A stretch of 64,000 nucleotides of DNA from Sympetrum striolatum (taxonomy: Eukaryota > Arthropoda > Insecta > Odonata > Libellulidae): contig OX388348.1 of the NCBI GenBank assembly GCA_947579665.1, forward strand, positions 15,004,001 to 15,068,000, written 5' to 3'. Under the pieces are notes generated by a model. The model was not told where the DNA came from. It did not search any database and saw only the letters and a program-made list of their open reading frames with translations. Position 1 is the first letter of the stretch; every line of letters starts with the position of its first letter. Made by a program: the position numbers and the translations under genes. Positions 12,487 to 20,062 of the stretch are shown in pieces.

Positions 12487-12490
12487 CAAT
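12487..12490. repeat. Target site duplication CAAT (left copy)
   Basis: The four bases CAAT directly before the left LTR are repeated directly after the right LTR (18180-18183). A 4-bp duplication is within the usual 4-6 bp range for Ty3/gypsy integrases and shows that both ends were made by one integration event. Confidence 0.85.
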
Positions 12491-12860
12491 TGTCGCGACC
12501 GACCGACTGTCGGTATGGTAGCGCTATGCTGCCACCACCTGAGCTGATGAAGGAGGGCTCAGGTCCTCGGAGGTTGGGTTCTTGCCCTGGGGGCTTGATG
12601 AAAATGCCGAGTAACAATCAAATAAAAACTTTATTCTCCTCAAATTCACACTCCCAGATACTCCACGTACGTCCCTCACTCTCCCCAAACCCCAACTGCC
12701 TTCCGCTCGCGCTTTCCCTCCAGCCTCCCTCCTGTCCCGTTATTTCGGTTATCCTCAACCTCGGAAAAACCCGCTGTGGGATTTCCGCCCACCCAAGCAG
12801 GAAGGTTCCTGACCCTGGCGAGTCCTTTATCCTTTCTTTCCCGCGGTCGCGGACGCGACA
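12491..12860 (-). repeat. 3' LTR of the gypsy element
   Basis: 370 bp, starting TGTCGCGACC and ending GGACGCGACA on the plus strand, so it has the standard TG...CA ends inside a 7-bp perfect inverted repeat (TGTCGCG/CGCGACA). Read alongside 17810-18179 I found no difference. On the element's strand it contains AATAAA (12630-12635), the likely polyadenylation signal. Confidence 0.97.
12630..12635 (-). terminator. Polyadenylation signal AATAAA in 3' LTR
   Basis: TTTATT on the plus strand reads AATAAA in the element's sense, about 225 nt into the LTR. A poly(A) signal in this part of the LTR would define the R/U5 boundary downstream. The same hexamer is present in the 5' LTR at 17949-17954. Confidence 0.6.
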
Positions 12861-12863
12861 TTA

Positions 12864-12873
12864 CTCCCCCCTT
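12864..12873 (-). other. Polypurine tract of the gypsy element
   Basis: In the element's sense the sequence AAGGGGGGAG lies three bases (TAA) before the 3' LTR. An RNase H-resistant purine run in this position primes plus-strand DNA synthesis during reverse transcription. Confidence 0.85.
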
Positions 12874-12910
12874 AAGAAAATCAAACCGTCTTCCGAAAGG
12901 CGGTTTGCAT

Positions 12911-15900
12911 TTATTCGGCTACCGGAGCTGGACCTCGGCTCCTAAGCAGGTACGGGCTTCGCGGACGAGGTGGTGGGTCGATGGCCTGGGGTTGAGTTGT
13001 TCTGGTCGCCTCATTGTCCTCCCACACGTAAGGGGGAGGGGGATGGATGGTACCTGGCCTCTCTTTGACCCTCACAGTGGGGCGCTGGGCAGGCTCTTCT
13101 TCCCTCTCTGGCGCCGATGCTCCTTTGTACCCTTTCATTCGGTTGGCGTGCACCCACTGCCTATCCCTCGCATTGAGGAGGTGCTGGATCTCGAAGGAGA
13201 CCTCCCCTCTCCTCCCTATAATGCGATACGGACCCTTCCACCTCTTCGCAAACTTCTTGCTCAATCCTGGACGTGGTGTGTGGTCCTGTAAATACGCCTT
13301 ATCTCCAAGCTGAAAGGAGACCTCCCGACTGCCTTTATTGTACTGCCGCTCCTGCCTCTCCGCGCTAAGATTTAGCCGCGACTGCACCCTCTCGAACGCA
13401 ATATTAAGCCGCGCCCGAAGTTCGGCGGCATAATTATTATCCACACTGTAGTCCCGCCTTAGAGGGGTGAGGATGTCGTCGAAAGGGAGTTCGATGTCCC
13501 GTCCATGGAGAAGGAAGTATGGGGTCTCGCCGGTGGAGCTGTGGGTGGTGCTCCGATAAGCCAGAAGGGCGTAAGGCACCCAAGTGTCCCAATCCCTTTG
13601 ATCATCCCGCACAAAGTGGGAGATGATTTCTGCGAATGTTTGGTGACTCCTCTCCACCAAGCCATTGCACGCAGGATGGTAAGCGGTGGTTTGCAGTTTT
13701 TTGACCCCCAGAAGTACACAACTGTCTTTCATTACTTTGGAAAGGAAATTCGCCCCCCGGTCGGTGAGAAGTTGTCTTGGCGCCCCATGACGCACAATTA
13801 CATTTTCGACGAACGCACGCGCCACTGTGTCCGCCTTCTGGTCGGGTAAGGGAATTGCTTCCGGATATTTGGTAAAGGCGTCTTGGAATGTTAAAATAAA
13901 TCGGTTTCCCTTATCTGAGGTGGGAAGCGGTCCGACTATGTCCATGGATGTCCTCTCAAATGGCCTCGTGACCTCCTGAAACCTTTGAAGAGGAGCGCGT
14001 TTCCTCCCGTGCGGGGTTTTCCTCTCATTACATGAGGCGCAAGCCTGGCAGTAAGTCCTCACATCCGCTTTCAATCGCGACCACCAAAATTGGGCGCTGA
14101 TTGCATCCGTTGTACGGCGAATCCCCAGATGCCCCGCCCATGGAGAGTCGTGGTAACTTCGGAGAATCCGCCCCCTCATGGATGCGGGTGCGACCACTTG
14201 ATCTTGCCTCTGCTCACCGCTTCGGGTCCGGTAAAGGATTCCGTCGTCGTCCTTAAAAAATGTCTCTCCCAGCTCTCCTTCCTCCAGATCGCGAAGAACG
14301 CCTGCCGCGTACTCGTCCTTCCCCTGCTCCTCTTTAATGAGCTGGCGGTCCCAAACCGGCTCGTACTCCGGCGCGATCGCATTGACCGCGGTCCTTGATA
14401 ACACGTCGGCGTTTACGTGTTGTTTCCCTGGGCGATGGATTATCTCGAACTCGTATTCACTAAGTAGGAGGGCCCAGCGGGTGAGGCGGGAAGAAGGGTC
14501 TTTCAGGGACAATAGCCATCTCAGGGGCCTATGGTCGGTGACAATAGTAAATTTCCTCCCATACACATAGCACCGGTAGTGTTTTATGGCCCACACTACC
14601 GCGAGGCACTCTCTTTCCGTCGCACTGTAGTTCGATTCTGCTCTATTTAATTGGCGGCTGGCATATGCGATCACATGTTCCCTTCCATTAACCTTTTGTG
14701 ATAGCACAGCTCCTAGAGCGGCACCGGAGGCGTCCGTAGCAAGGATGAAAGGTTCACCAAAATCGGGGTATTGTAACACCGGTTTTTCACAAAGGGCGGC
14801 ACATAGTTCTGAGAAGGATTTGTTTGCCTCGTCACTCCACTTAAAAGCCGTATTTTTCTTGGTCATCTCGGTGAGGGGTTTGGCTATTCTCGCAAACGAT
14901 GGGATGAATCTCCGATAATAACCCACGAGTCCAAGAAACCCGCGAAGTTCTCGGAGATTCCTCGGAATCGGGAAATTACGGATCGCTTGCACTTTTTCTG
15001 GGTCAGGCTTTACCCCTTCCGCTGACACAACATGTCCTAAGTATTTAACCGTCGTAAGCATCAACTGACACTTTCGAGGGTTTAATGTCAAATTCGCCTC
15101 TCGAAGCCTCTCCAACACATCCCTTAGCCGCCGGTTATGCTCATCCACGTCCCTCCCAAAGACAATAATATCATCTAAATACACGAGACAACGCTCCCCC
15201 CGAAGGCCCGTGAGCACTGCATCCATTAACCGTTGGAAAGTACTAGGGGCGTTGGCGAGTCCGAACGGCATCCTCAAATACTCGTAATGCCCATCGGGCG
15301 TGGAGAATGCCGTCTTTTCCTGGTCCCGCGGTTCAACCTCGATTTGCCAATATCCACTCTCCAAATCCAAGGTCGAGAAATATCGGGCGCTTCCCAACTG
15401 GTCCAGTGTCTCCTGTATATTGGGGAGGGGGTAAACGTCCCTCTTAGTCACCGCGTTGAGCCTTCGGAAGTCGGTGCAGAACCTTGTTTTTGTTTTCCCA
15501 TCCTCTCCCTTCTTCGCCACTAACACCACGGGTGCACTCCACGGAGATACTGATTCCCTAATCACTCCCTGTTTAAGCATCTCCTCCACATGTTCTTTTA
15601 TCACCGCCTTCTGTGAGTGTGGGACCCGATAAGGCGCCTGTCGCACCGGAGCAGCGTCCCCCGTGCTTATTTGGTGCTTCACGCGATGGGTGCAGCTGAG
15701 GCCGGTGCCCAAGGGCCGAAAAACGTCCTTAAATTCGTGGAGGAGACTCTCCAACGGCTTCCTCTCCCCATCCTCCAACGCATTCAGCTCTTCCTCAAGA
15801 CCCTCCAGCGCATTTATGTGAGCGACATCCCCACAATCAATAGTACCCCTTTCCTCAACGGAAACATCAAATAAAACGCCTACATTGGTATTTTTATATA

Positions 15901-16783
15901 CCCTCACTTCAGCCCCACTCACATTGCTTATCCTCAGCGGCACCATCAGATCTTCCCTCTCCGCTATCACGCTCCGTCCGACGATTACTCCGTGCACGAG
16001 TACTTCCGTCGGTTCCATGATGAGCTCTCTGCCCTCCCCAACAGCAGAATTCTGACGGCCAAAACACACCATCTCACACCTTGGCGGTAGAACAATATCC
16101 TCACATAACACCACACGTAACCCTATCTCATCACATTTATTCGATCTCTTTTCCATGTCTTTTGAATTCTCCGCAAATTCATCCCTTCGAAGCACCCTTT
16201 TATCCGCGCGAGTCTCCGCTGCACCGTTCTCTGTCCGCAGAGCCATCGCAAGTTCCCCTCCTTCATTTCTATGTGAGCCCTCGAAATGGATTTCCTTTGA
16301 GCCCAGCCGCAACACCCCGTCCTTTACGTCGATTACTGCTCCTAATCGCCGCAGAAGATCCCACCCCATAATCCCGTCCGTTTTAATCGTCATCCCTTCT
16401 CCACAGATGTAAAACGGGTGGCGGATTCTCCGATTCCCAATTATCAGATCCATATCCGTGGTGCCCAATGCGGGAAGCTGATGCCCTGTAACTCCGAGGA
16501 GCCGAACGGTAGGTGTGTTAACTTCCGTCGTCGCGGCGATACACTCCCTAATTAAAGATACGGAGGACCCCGTATCAACAAGGAGACGAATTCTTCTTTC
16601 GCTCCCATTCATCTCCACTTCTATGACTTGTTCAATGGATTCCGGATAATGAAGAGCAGGAATCATTATATTAAGCCCCTTATTGTCTATCGCCTCTGAT
16701 GTTGACGATTCGCCTCCGCGAACAAGGGGCGCGTTGCGGAGGGAGACCCGTTTGGGGAACCCCTGGGGCGTTGGGAATAACAC
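12911..16783 (-). CDS. pol: Pol polyprotein (protease-RT-RNase H-integrase)
   Basis: An open frame of 1,290 codons with no internal stop. Visible parts, numbered from the frame opening: aspartic protease with DTGSS at 70-74; reverse transcriptase about 370-560 with D473 in the TLDLESG motif and YLDD at 535-538; RNase H about 675-800 with D684, E723, D750 and D793 candidates; integrase with an H878/H885/C915/C918 zinc site and the DDE triad D948, D1008, E1044 (35 residues between the last two); and a GPY/F motif (KRWKGPYRI) near 1181-1189. The frame opens at a GTG directly after a TGA (16784-16786), so there is no ATG at its start. Translation is expected by -1 frameshifting from gag at 16750-16756. 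All key catalytic residues are present. The precise gypsy subclade is not resolved. Confidence 0.97.
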   Translation of the reverse strand: MLFPTPQGFPKRVSLRNAPLVRGGESSTSEAIDNKGLNIMIPALHYPESIEQVIEVEMNGSERRIRLLVDTGSSVSLIRECIAATTEVNTPTVRLLGVTGHQLPALGTTDMDLIIGNRRIRHPFYICGEGMTIKTDGIMGWDLLRRLGAVIDVKDGVLRLGSKEIHFEGSHRNEGGELAMALRTENGAAETRADKRVLRRDEFAENSKDMEKRSNKCDEIGLRVVLCEDIVLPPRCEMVCFGRQNSAVGEGRELIMEPTEVLVHGVIVGRSVIAEREDLMVPLRISNVSGAEVRVYKNTNVGVLFDVSVEERGTIDCGDVAHINALEGLEEELNALEDGERKPLESLLHEFKDVFRPLGTGLSCTHRVKHQISTGDAAPVRQAPYRVPHSQKAVIKEHVEEMLKQGVIRESVSPWSAPVVLVAKKGEDGKTKTRFCTDFRRLNAVTKRDVYPLPNIQETLDQLGSARYFSTLDLESGYWQIEVEPRDQEKTAFSTPDGHYEYLRMPFGLANAPSTFQRLMDAVLTGLRGERCLVYLDDIIVFGRDVDEHNRRLRDVLERLREANLTLNPRKCQLMLTTVKYLGHVVSAEGVKPDPEKVQAIRNFPIPRNLRELRGFLGLVGYYRRFIPSFARIAKPLTEMTKKNTAFKWSDEANKSFSELCAALCEKPVLQYPDFGEPFILATDASGAALGAVLSQKVNGREHVIAYASRQLNRAESNYSATERECLAVVWAIKHYRCYVYGRKFTIVTDHRPLRWLLSLKDPSSRLTRWALLLSEYEFEIIHRPGKQHVNADVLSRTAVNAIAPEYEPVWDRQLIKEEQGKDEYAAGVLRDLEEGELGETFFKDDDGILYRTRSGEQRQDQVVAPASMRGRILRSYHDSPWAGHLGIRRTTDAISAQFWWSRLKADVRTYCQACASCNERKTPHGRKRAPLQRFQEVTRPFERTSMDIVGPLPTSDKGNRFILTFQDAFTKYPEAIPLPDQKADTVARAFVENVIVRHGAPRQLLTDRGANFLSKVMKDSCVLLGVKKLQTTAYHPACNGLVERSHQTFAEIISHFVRDDQRDWDTWVPYALLAYRSTTHSSTGETPYFLLHGRDIELPFDDILTPLRRDYSVDNNYAAELRARLNIAFERVQSRLNLSAERQERQYNKGSREVSFQLGDKAYLQDHTPRPGLSKKFAKRWKGPYRIIGRRGEVSFEIQHLLNARDRQWVHANRMKGYKGASAPEREEEPAQRPTVRVKERPGTIHPPPPYVWEDNEATRTTQPQAIDPPPRPRSPYLLRSRGPAPVAE

Positions 16784-17664
16784 TCATTGGGGAGTCTCGA
16801 ACCACCACGGCAGTTCCGCGAAAGGTGCCCCTTCACTCCACACAGATGACAGATAACCTCCGGACACTCGCGAGAATAATGTCCAATCCTCCCGCAGGTA
16901 AAACACCTCGATCCGCCTACGGGCGGCTCTTGTGTAGCCCGCGGAAATCTCCCTCGCCGCTCCGGCTCCTCCCCCGTCCTCCTGCGATACGTTGAGGTCT
17001 GAAGGCTCGGTGGGCACGTTACCTGCGCCACGAATTCGTCGTTGTCCTCTCCGATGCAGAAACAGCTGCGAGGACTTGTCATCGCCTCGTTTTCTTCCTC
17101 CTGTACGGCCACGCGAATCGCCTCGTCCAACGTCTTCGGATCACGGGACAGAACGAACCGCCTAATCCCCGAACGAAGTCCCTTTAAAAATTGGGCCAAG
17201 AGATTCTCGTTGTGAATCGTCCACCGAATCGCATCCTCTTTAGGATCCCCCGTCTTCTTCAGCGTGTTTACTCCCGCTGCTCGTAGTCGCGTTGCGAATT
17301 CCTGTGAGTTTTCTCCCGCTCTTTGAGTGCACGTCATCAGCCGACTTAGAGCCGATGAATATGATTCCCTGGCCTTAAAGCGACTGCGGAGGGTCTCCTG
17401 AAATTCCGCCCATTTCGGCGTAGCACTCAGCACTGGGTGATGCCTCAGGAATATTTGAGCGGTCCCCCTTAGCCTCAGTTTCGCGATGCTGACTTTTAAG
17501 GAATCGCTCCATTTCCCGATCCCTGCTATTTCCTCCAGGGCCTCAAGGAAACACTCCACATCACTTCCCTCTTCTCCGGAGAATTCACCGACCAAGTGAA
17601 CCAACGATCCGAAGCTCGGGCCAGCCATCGCCTCCTCAGCTTGTGTCCCCGTAGTCGCCGTCAT
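16687..17664 (-). CDS. gag: Gag polyprotein with two zinc knuckles
   Basis: I place the start at the ATG at 17662-17664, giving 325 residues. The open frame continues 19 codons upstream to a non-ATG GTG just after an in-frame TAG. The middle (about residues 85-185) resembles the retrotransposon Gag domain (for example WAEFQETLRSRF and ENSQEFATRLR). Two CX2CX4HX4C nucleic-acid-binding knuckles follow at about residues 254-267 and 272-285 (CFTCGRIGHYSREC and CHLCGVKGHLSRNC). Gag forms the virus-like particle and packages the RNA. It ends in TAG at 16687-16689 and overlaps pol by 97 nt. Confidence 0.93.
   Translation of the reverse strand: MTATTGTQAEEAMAGPSFGSLVHLVGEFSGEEGSDVECFLEALEEIAGIGKWSDSLKVSIAKLRLRGTAQIFLRHHPVLSATPKWAEFQETLRSRFKARESYSSALSRLMTCTQRAGENSQEFATRLRAAGVNTLKKTGDPKEDAIRWTIHNENLLAQFLKGLRSGIRRFVLSRDPKTLDEAIRVAVQEEENEAMTSPRSCFCIGEDNDEFVAQVTCPPSLQTSTYRRRTGEEPERRGRFPRATQEPPVGGSRCFTCGRIGHYSRECPEVICHLCGVKGHLSRNCRGGSRLPNECYSQRPRGSPNGSPSATRPLFAEANRQHQRR
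16713..16742 (-). promoter_or_regulatory. Stem-loop stimulating gag-pol frameshift
   Basis: In the element's sense CCTCCGC pairs perfectly with GCGGAGG across a 16-nt loop. An inner AAC/GTT pairing with one bulged base can extend the stem. It begins 7 nt after the slippery heptamer, inside the 5-9 nt range typical for -1 frameshift stimulators. Confidence 0.7.
16750..16756 (-). promoter_or_regulatory. Slippery heptamer C CCA AAC (-1 frameshift site)
   Basis: In the gag reading frame the codons run TCC CCA AAC GGG, so the heptamer C CCA AAC fits the X XXY YYZ rule with X=C, Y=A, Z=C. Slipping back one base gives CCC AAA CGG, which is the pol frame. It lies inside the gag/pol overlap. The match of frame, heptamer, spacing and hairpin makes this the probable route to Gag-Pol. 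Confidence 0.8.
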
Positions 17665-17789
17665 TCCTCTCCTTCCGTAACCACCGATTCTCTCCGCGTC
17701 CGTTCTTCCTCCTCTCGGCACTTCCTAGCGCCGGCGGCGTGATCACTTGGAGCGCCGCCGTCCCCGGGCTTCTTCCGTGGACGATTTAA

Positions 17790-17807
17790 TCCCACCTGCT
17801 GCCACCA
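17790..17807 (-). other. Primer-binding site, tRNA-Leu-like
   Basis: Two bases after the 5' LTR, the element's sense strand reads TGGTGGCAGCAGGTGGGA. Its complement ends CCACCTGCTGCCACCA, close to the 3' end of animal tRNA-Leu of the AAG/UAG type (…CCCACCGCTGCCACCA), with one apparent extra base. The TGG start complements the tRNA CCA tail. The tRNA assignment is from memory and should be checked against the host's tRNAs. Confidence 0.6.
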
Positions 17808-17809
17808 AA

Positions 17810-18179
17810 TGTCGCGACCGACCGACTGTCGGTATGGTAGCGCTATGCTGCCACCACCTGAGCTGATGAAGGAGGGCTCAGGTCCTCGGAGGTTGGGTTC
17901 TTGCCCTGGGGGCTTGATGAAAATGCCGAGTAACAATCAAATAAAAACTTTATTCTCCTCAAATTCACACTCCCAGATACTCCACGTACGTCCCTCACTC
18001 TCCCCAAACCCCAACTGCCTTCCGCTCGCGCTTTCCCTCCAGCCTCCCTCCTGTCCCGTTATTTCGGTTATCCTCAACCTCGGAAAAACCCGCTGTGGGA
18101 TTTCCGCCCACCCAAGCAGGAAGGTTCCTGACCCTGGCGAGTCCTTTATCCTTTCTTTCCCGCGGTCGCGGACGCGACA
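17810..18179 (-). repeat. 5' LTR of the gypsy element
   Basis: 370 bp, reading identical to the 3' LTR, with TG...CA ends. In the element's sense it should hold the promoter. I see no convincing TATA box, and AATAAA lies at 17949-17954. LTRs are made identical at integration, so the lack of differences argues for a recent insertion. Confidence 0.97.
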
Positions 18180-18183
18180 CAAT
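18180..18183. repeat. Target site duplication CAAT (right copy)
   Basis: CAAT directly follows the LTR end and matches 12487-12490. Confidence 0.85.
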
Positions 18184-18556
18184 AATCGGTCTTTAAAACA
18201 TCACATTTTTATAAGATGGCTTTTAGATTATAATGAAATGATTAGTTCCCCATCAAATATTGATTAAAGAAGATGCTACTCAATTTTTGTCATAATTTCA
18301 CTTCATTAAGCGTAAATTAGTAACTAATAAAGCCGTCAATCATTATCATCTCAATTTAAGTGTCGTTAGACAAATCATCTTTCTGTGACATTAAATAAAA
18401 TTCCTATGAATTTAATTCAACTCTTAACTCTTCCGAAAAAGAGACATTCAATTACAAATGTTTTGAATCGTCTTGAAAAATCAGTGATGTCTTACCAAAC
18501 TGATATTATTTGAATAAAATCAATCTGGAAAGCTTTAACTGTGTGGAACTCCATCC

Positions 18557-18656
18557 CAGTAAATGGGTGGGAAATAACTTTAAAAAAAAACACTGTTTTA
18601 ACACAGAAACAGTCTACACAGTGGAATTTTGTAAAGTTATTTCACACCCATTTACA
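18557..18656. repeat. Short foldback element, 26-bp arms
   Basis: The left arm CAGTAAATGGGTGGGAAATA (continuing to 18582) is matched in reverse complement by the right arm at 18631-18656, with two mismatches in 26 bp. The loop contains further nested complementary words (CACTGTTTTAACACAG and its partner). The structure resembles a MITE or foldback transposon remnant. No target duplication was identified. Confidence 0.65.
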
Positions 18657-18727
18657 GTTATTATTTGAATTTATCTTCTATAATACAAGGGATAGGGTAG
18701 AAAAGTTTATTCCACGTAAATAGGTGC

Positions 18728-18830
18728 CTCTAGGAAAATTCCCAAGGTGGATGAAAAAGTTTGACAGCATCGTAACTCGAACCCGGATCTTTCAGTTTGC
18801 ATACGAAATCTCCCGAAAAGTATTCCTGAA
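18728..18830 (-). mobile_element. Decayed tRNA-derived SINE (candidate)
   Basis: On the minus strand the sequence GAAAGATCCGGGTTCGAGTT contains a B-box-like GGTTCGAGT. It is followed by GTCAAACTTTTTCATCC and GGGAATTTTCC, an arrangement that recalls the tRNA/body junction of arthropod SINEs. The A box is not recognisable. A similar B-box word, CCGGATTCGAGTACC, lies in plus orientation near 18882 with a downstream TTTCCGGAC, perhaps a second relic. Evidence is limited to these words. Confidence 0.3.
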
Positions 18831-18959
18831 TTCAAACAAGATATTGTAATGGGCAGAAACACCGATCAGCACTTGGTATATCCGGATTCGAGTACCGTTC
18901 ATTTATTTCCGGACTTTATTCATGTTCATTTAGCTTAGGGAGTAGTGTGATAATTGTAT

Positions 18960-19812
18960 AACTAAAATTAAAGAATAGCATGCAATTGTAAACAAATCCG
19001 GTATAAAATCATTTCTAGCTACGGGTATTATATATTCTGCGATTTACATCAAAATTACTTTAGAGAGAAATGAGTCAACAAATCATGATTGACTGTTCCC
19101 AAAATCGAACTAAGTGATAGCCCGGGAATCCTTAAACAGTTTTGAACTCTCCCTATCGGAGAATCCTCTCCCTCAATCCCGACCAAGCGACTCGAAAGTT
19201 ATCACTCTGAAACAAAAACAGATAAAAAAGATAAACGCGAACAATTGACCGTTCCGAGGGGGTTTACCGGCTCGAGAAGAAAACCAGGCTAATTAAAAGG
19301 GGGAAATCCATAAAGTAATTGGAACAGAAAGGAGGGTAAGAAAACAAGGCATGGACGGGATCGGGGGAATTGGTAGGGAGATATCTCGACAGCATGATTG
19401 CGGGGGGGATCTTGTAGAAGGAATAATGGAAAGGGAGGCATGAGGATCGTGATGGAGAAGGGAACTTGGATAAGAGGGAAAAACAAGAAGGAATGCAAGA
19501 GTGGATTTAGTGCGGGCGAAGAGTTTGGAAGGGAACTGTGACAGGAGAGAAAGGTAAAGATGGGACTGAGGGGAGAGGGCGCTTCTAGATATGGGGCTTG
19601 GGACGGGAGATTGGAGCGGGCGAATGGACAGAATAAATAAGACTTTCGACCGACAAAACGCGATCAAATCTGGATTAAGGAAATTTGGAAATTGCTGAGG
19701 AGTCGATTTCCTATGGGGCTGAATTTACGATATTTTTAAGAGCGGGATTCTCCGTCTCAGACAACGTGAGAGTTGTAAACAGTAGGTATATTTTGAGGTG
19801 GGCACTCCGCAC
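18960..19812. other. No gene; purine-rich block
   Basis: About 19270-19640 is purine-rich on the plus strand (GGGAAGGAGG, GGAGAAAGG words), so its long minus-strand frames are composition artefacts. The rest is ordinary AT-rich sequence. Confidence 0.5.
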
Positions 19813-19813
19813 T

Positions 19814-20062
19814 GACAGGGTATTCTGATAGGAGTAGTAGAGTAACTGGTTTTGAGGGTGATACATAATCCTTAAATTTTAGTTAATTTAATCTAAATCA
19901 ATGATTTTTATCATGGGATAACTCATGACAAAATCAACAAAAATTATGAGCTGTTTAACTGAATTTAAGGATTACTTATCTTCCCAAAACCATTTACTTT
20001 ATTAATAAAATTCAAATAAATTCCCTTCAGTAATAATACTACTCCTGACGGAACACGCTATC
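19814..20062. mobile_element. MITE-like imperfect palindrome, about 250 bp
   Basis: The left end GACAGGGTATTCTGATAGGA(GTAGTA) aligns with the reverse complement of the right end GATAGCGTGTTCCGTCAGGA(GTAGTA) at about 20 of 26 positions. Further in, GGTTTTGAGGG...ATAATCCTTAAATT on the left matches GGTTTTGGGAAG...GTAATCCTTAAATT from the right. The right arm has about 40 nt missing from the left. There is no coding capacity and no clear target duplication. The superfamily is not resolved. Confidence 0.6.

Larger units (their letters stand above)
12491..18179 (-). mobile_element. Complete Ty3/gypsy-type LTR retrotransposon
   Basis: This is a 5,689-bp element oriented on the minus strand. From its 5' end it has: a 370-bp LTR (17810-18179); a primer-binding site (17790-17807); gag (16687-17664); pol in the -1 frame (12911-16783); a polypurine tract (12864-12873); and a 370-bp LTR (12491-12860). 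It is flanked by CAAT duplications. Pol order is protease, reverse transcriptase, RNase H, integrase, which separates Ty3/gypsy from Ty1/copia. No env-like third frame exists between pol and the 3' LTR. Both frames are open and the LTRs read as identical, so the insertion is young. Its GC content is visibly higher than that of the surrounding AT-rich DNA. Confidence 0.97.

Noticed and set aside
12864..12910. An env gene between pol and the 3' LTR
   Set aside because: Only about 50 bases separate the pol stop from the 3' LTR, leaving no room; the element is gag-pol only.
12481..12945. Plus- and minus-strand frames inside the LTRs (also 17809-18267)
   Set aside because: The same frames appear in both LTR copies and have no domain; they are opposite-strand or LTR translations, not genes.
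12776..17017. Many plus-strand frames of 68-171 codons within the retrotransposon
   Set aside because: They lie antisense or out of frame to pol and gag, which have clear domains; no independent coding evidence.
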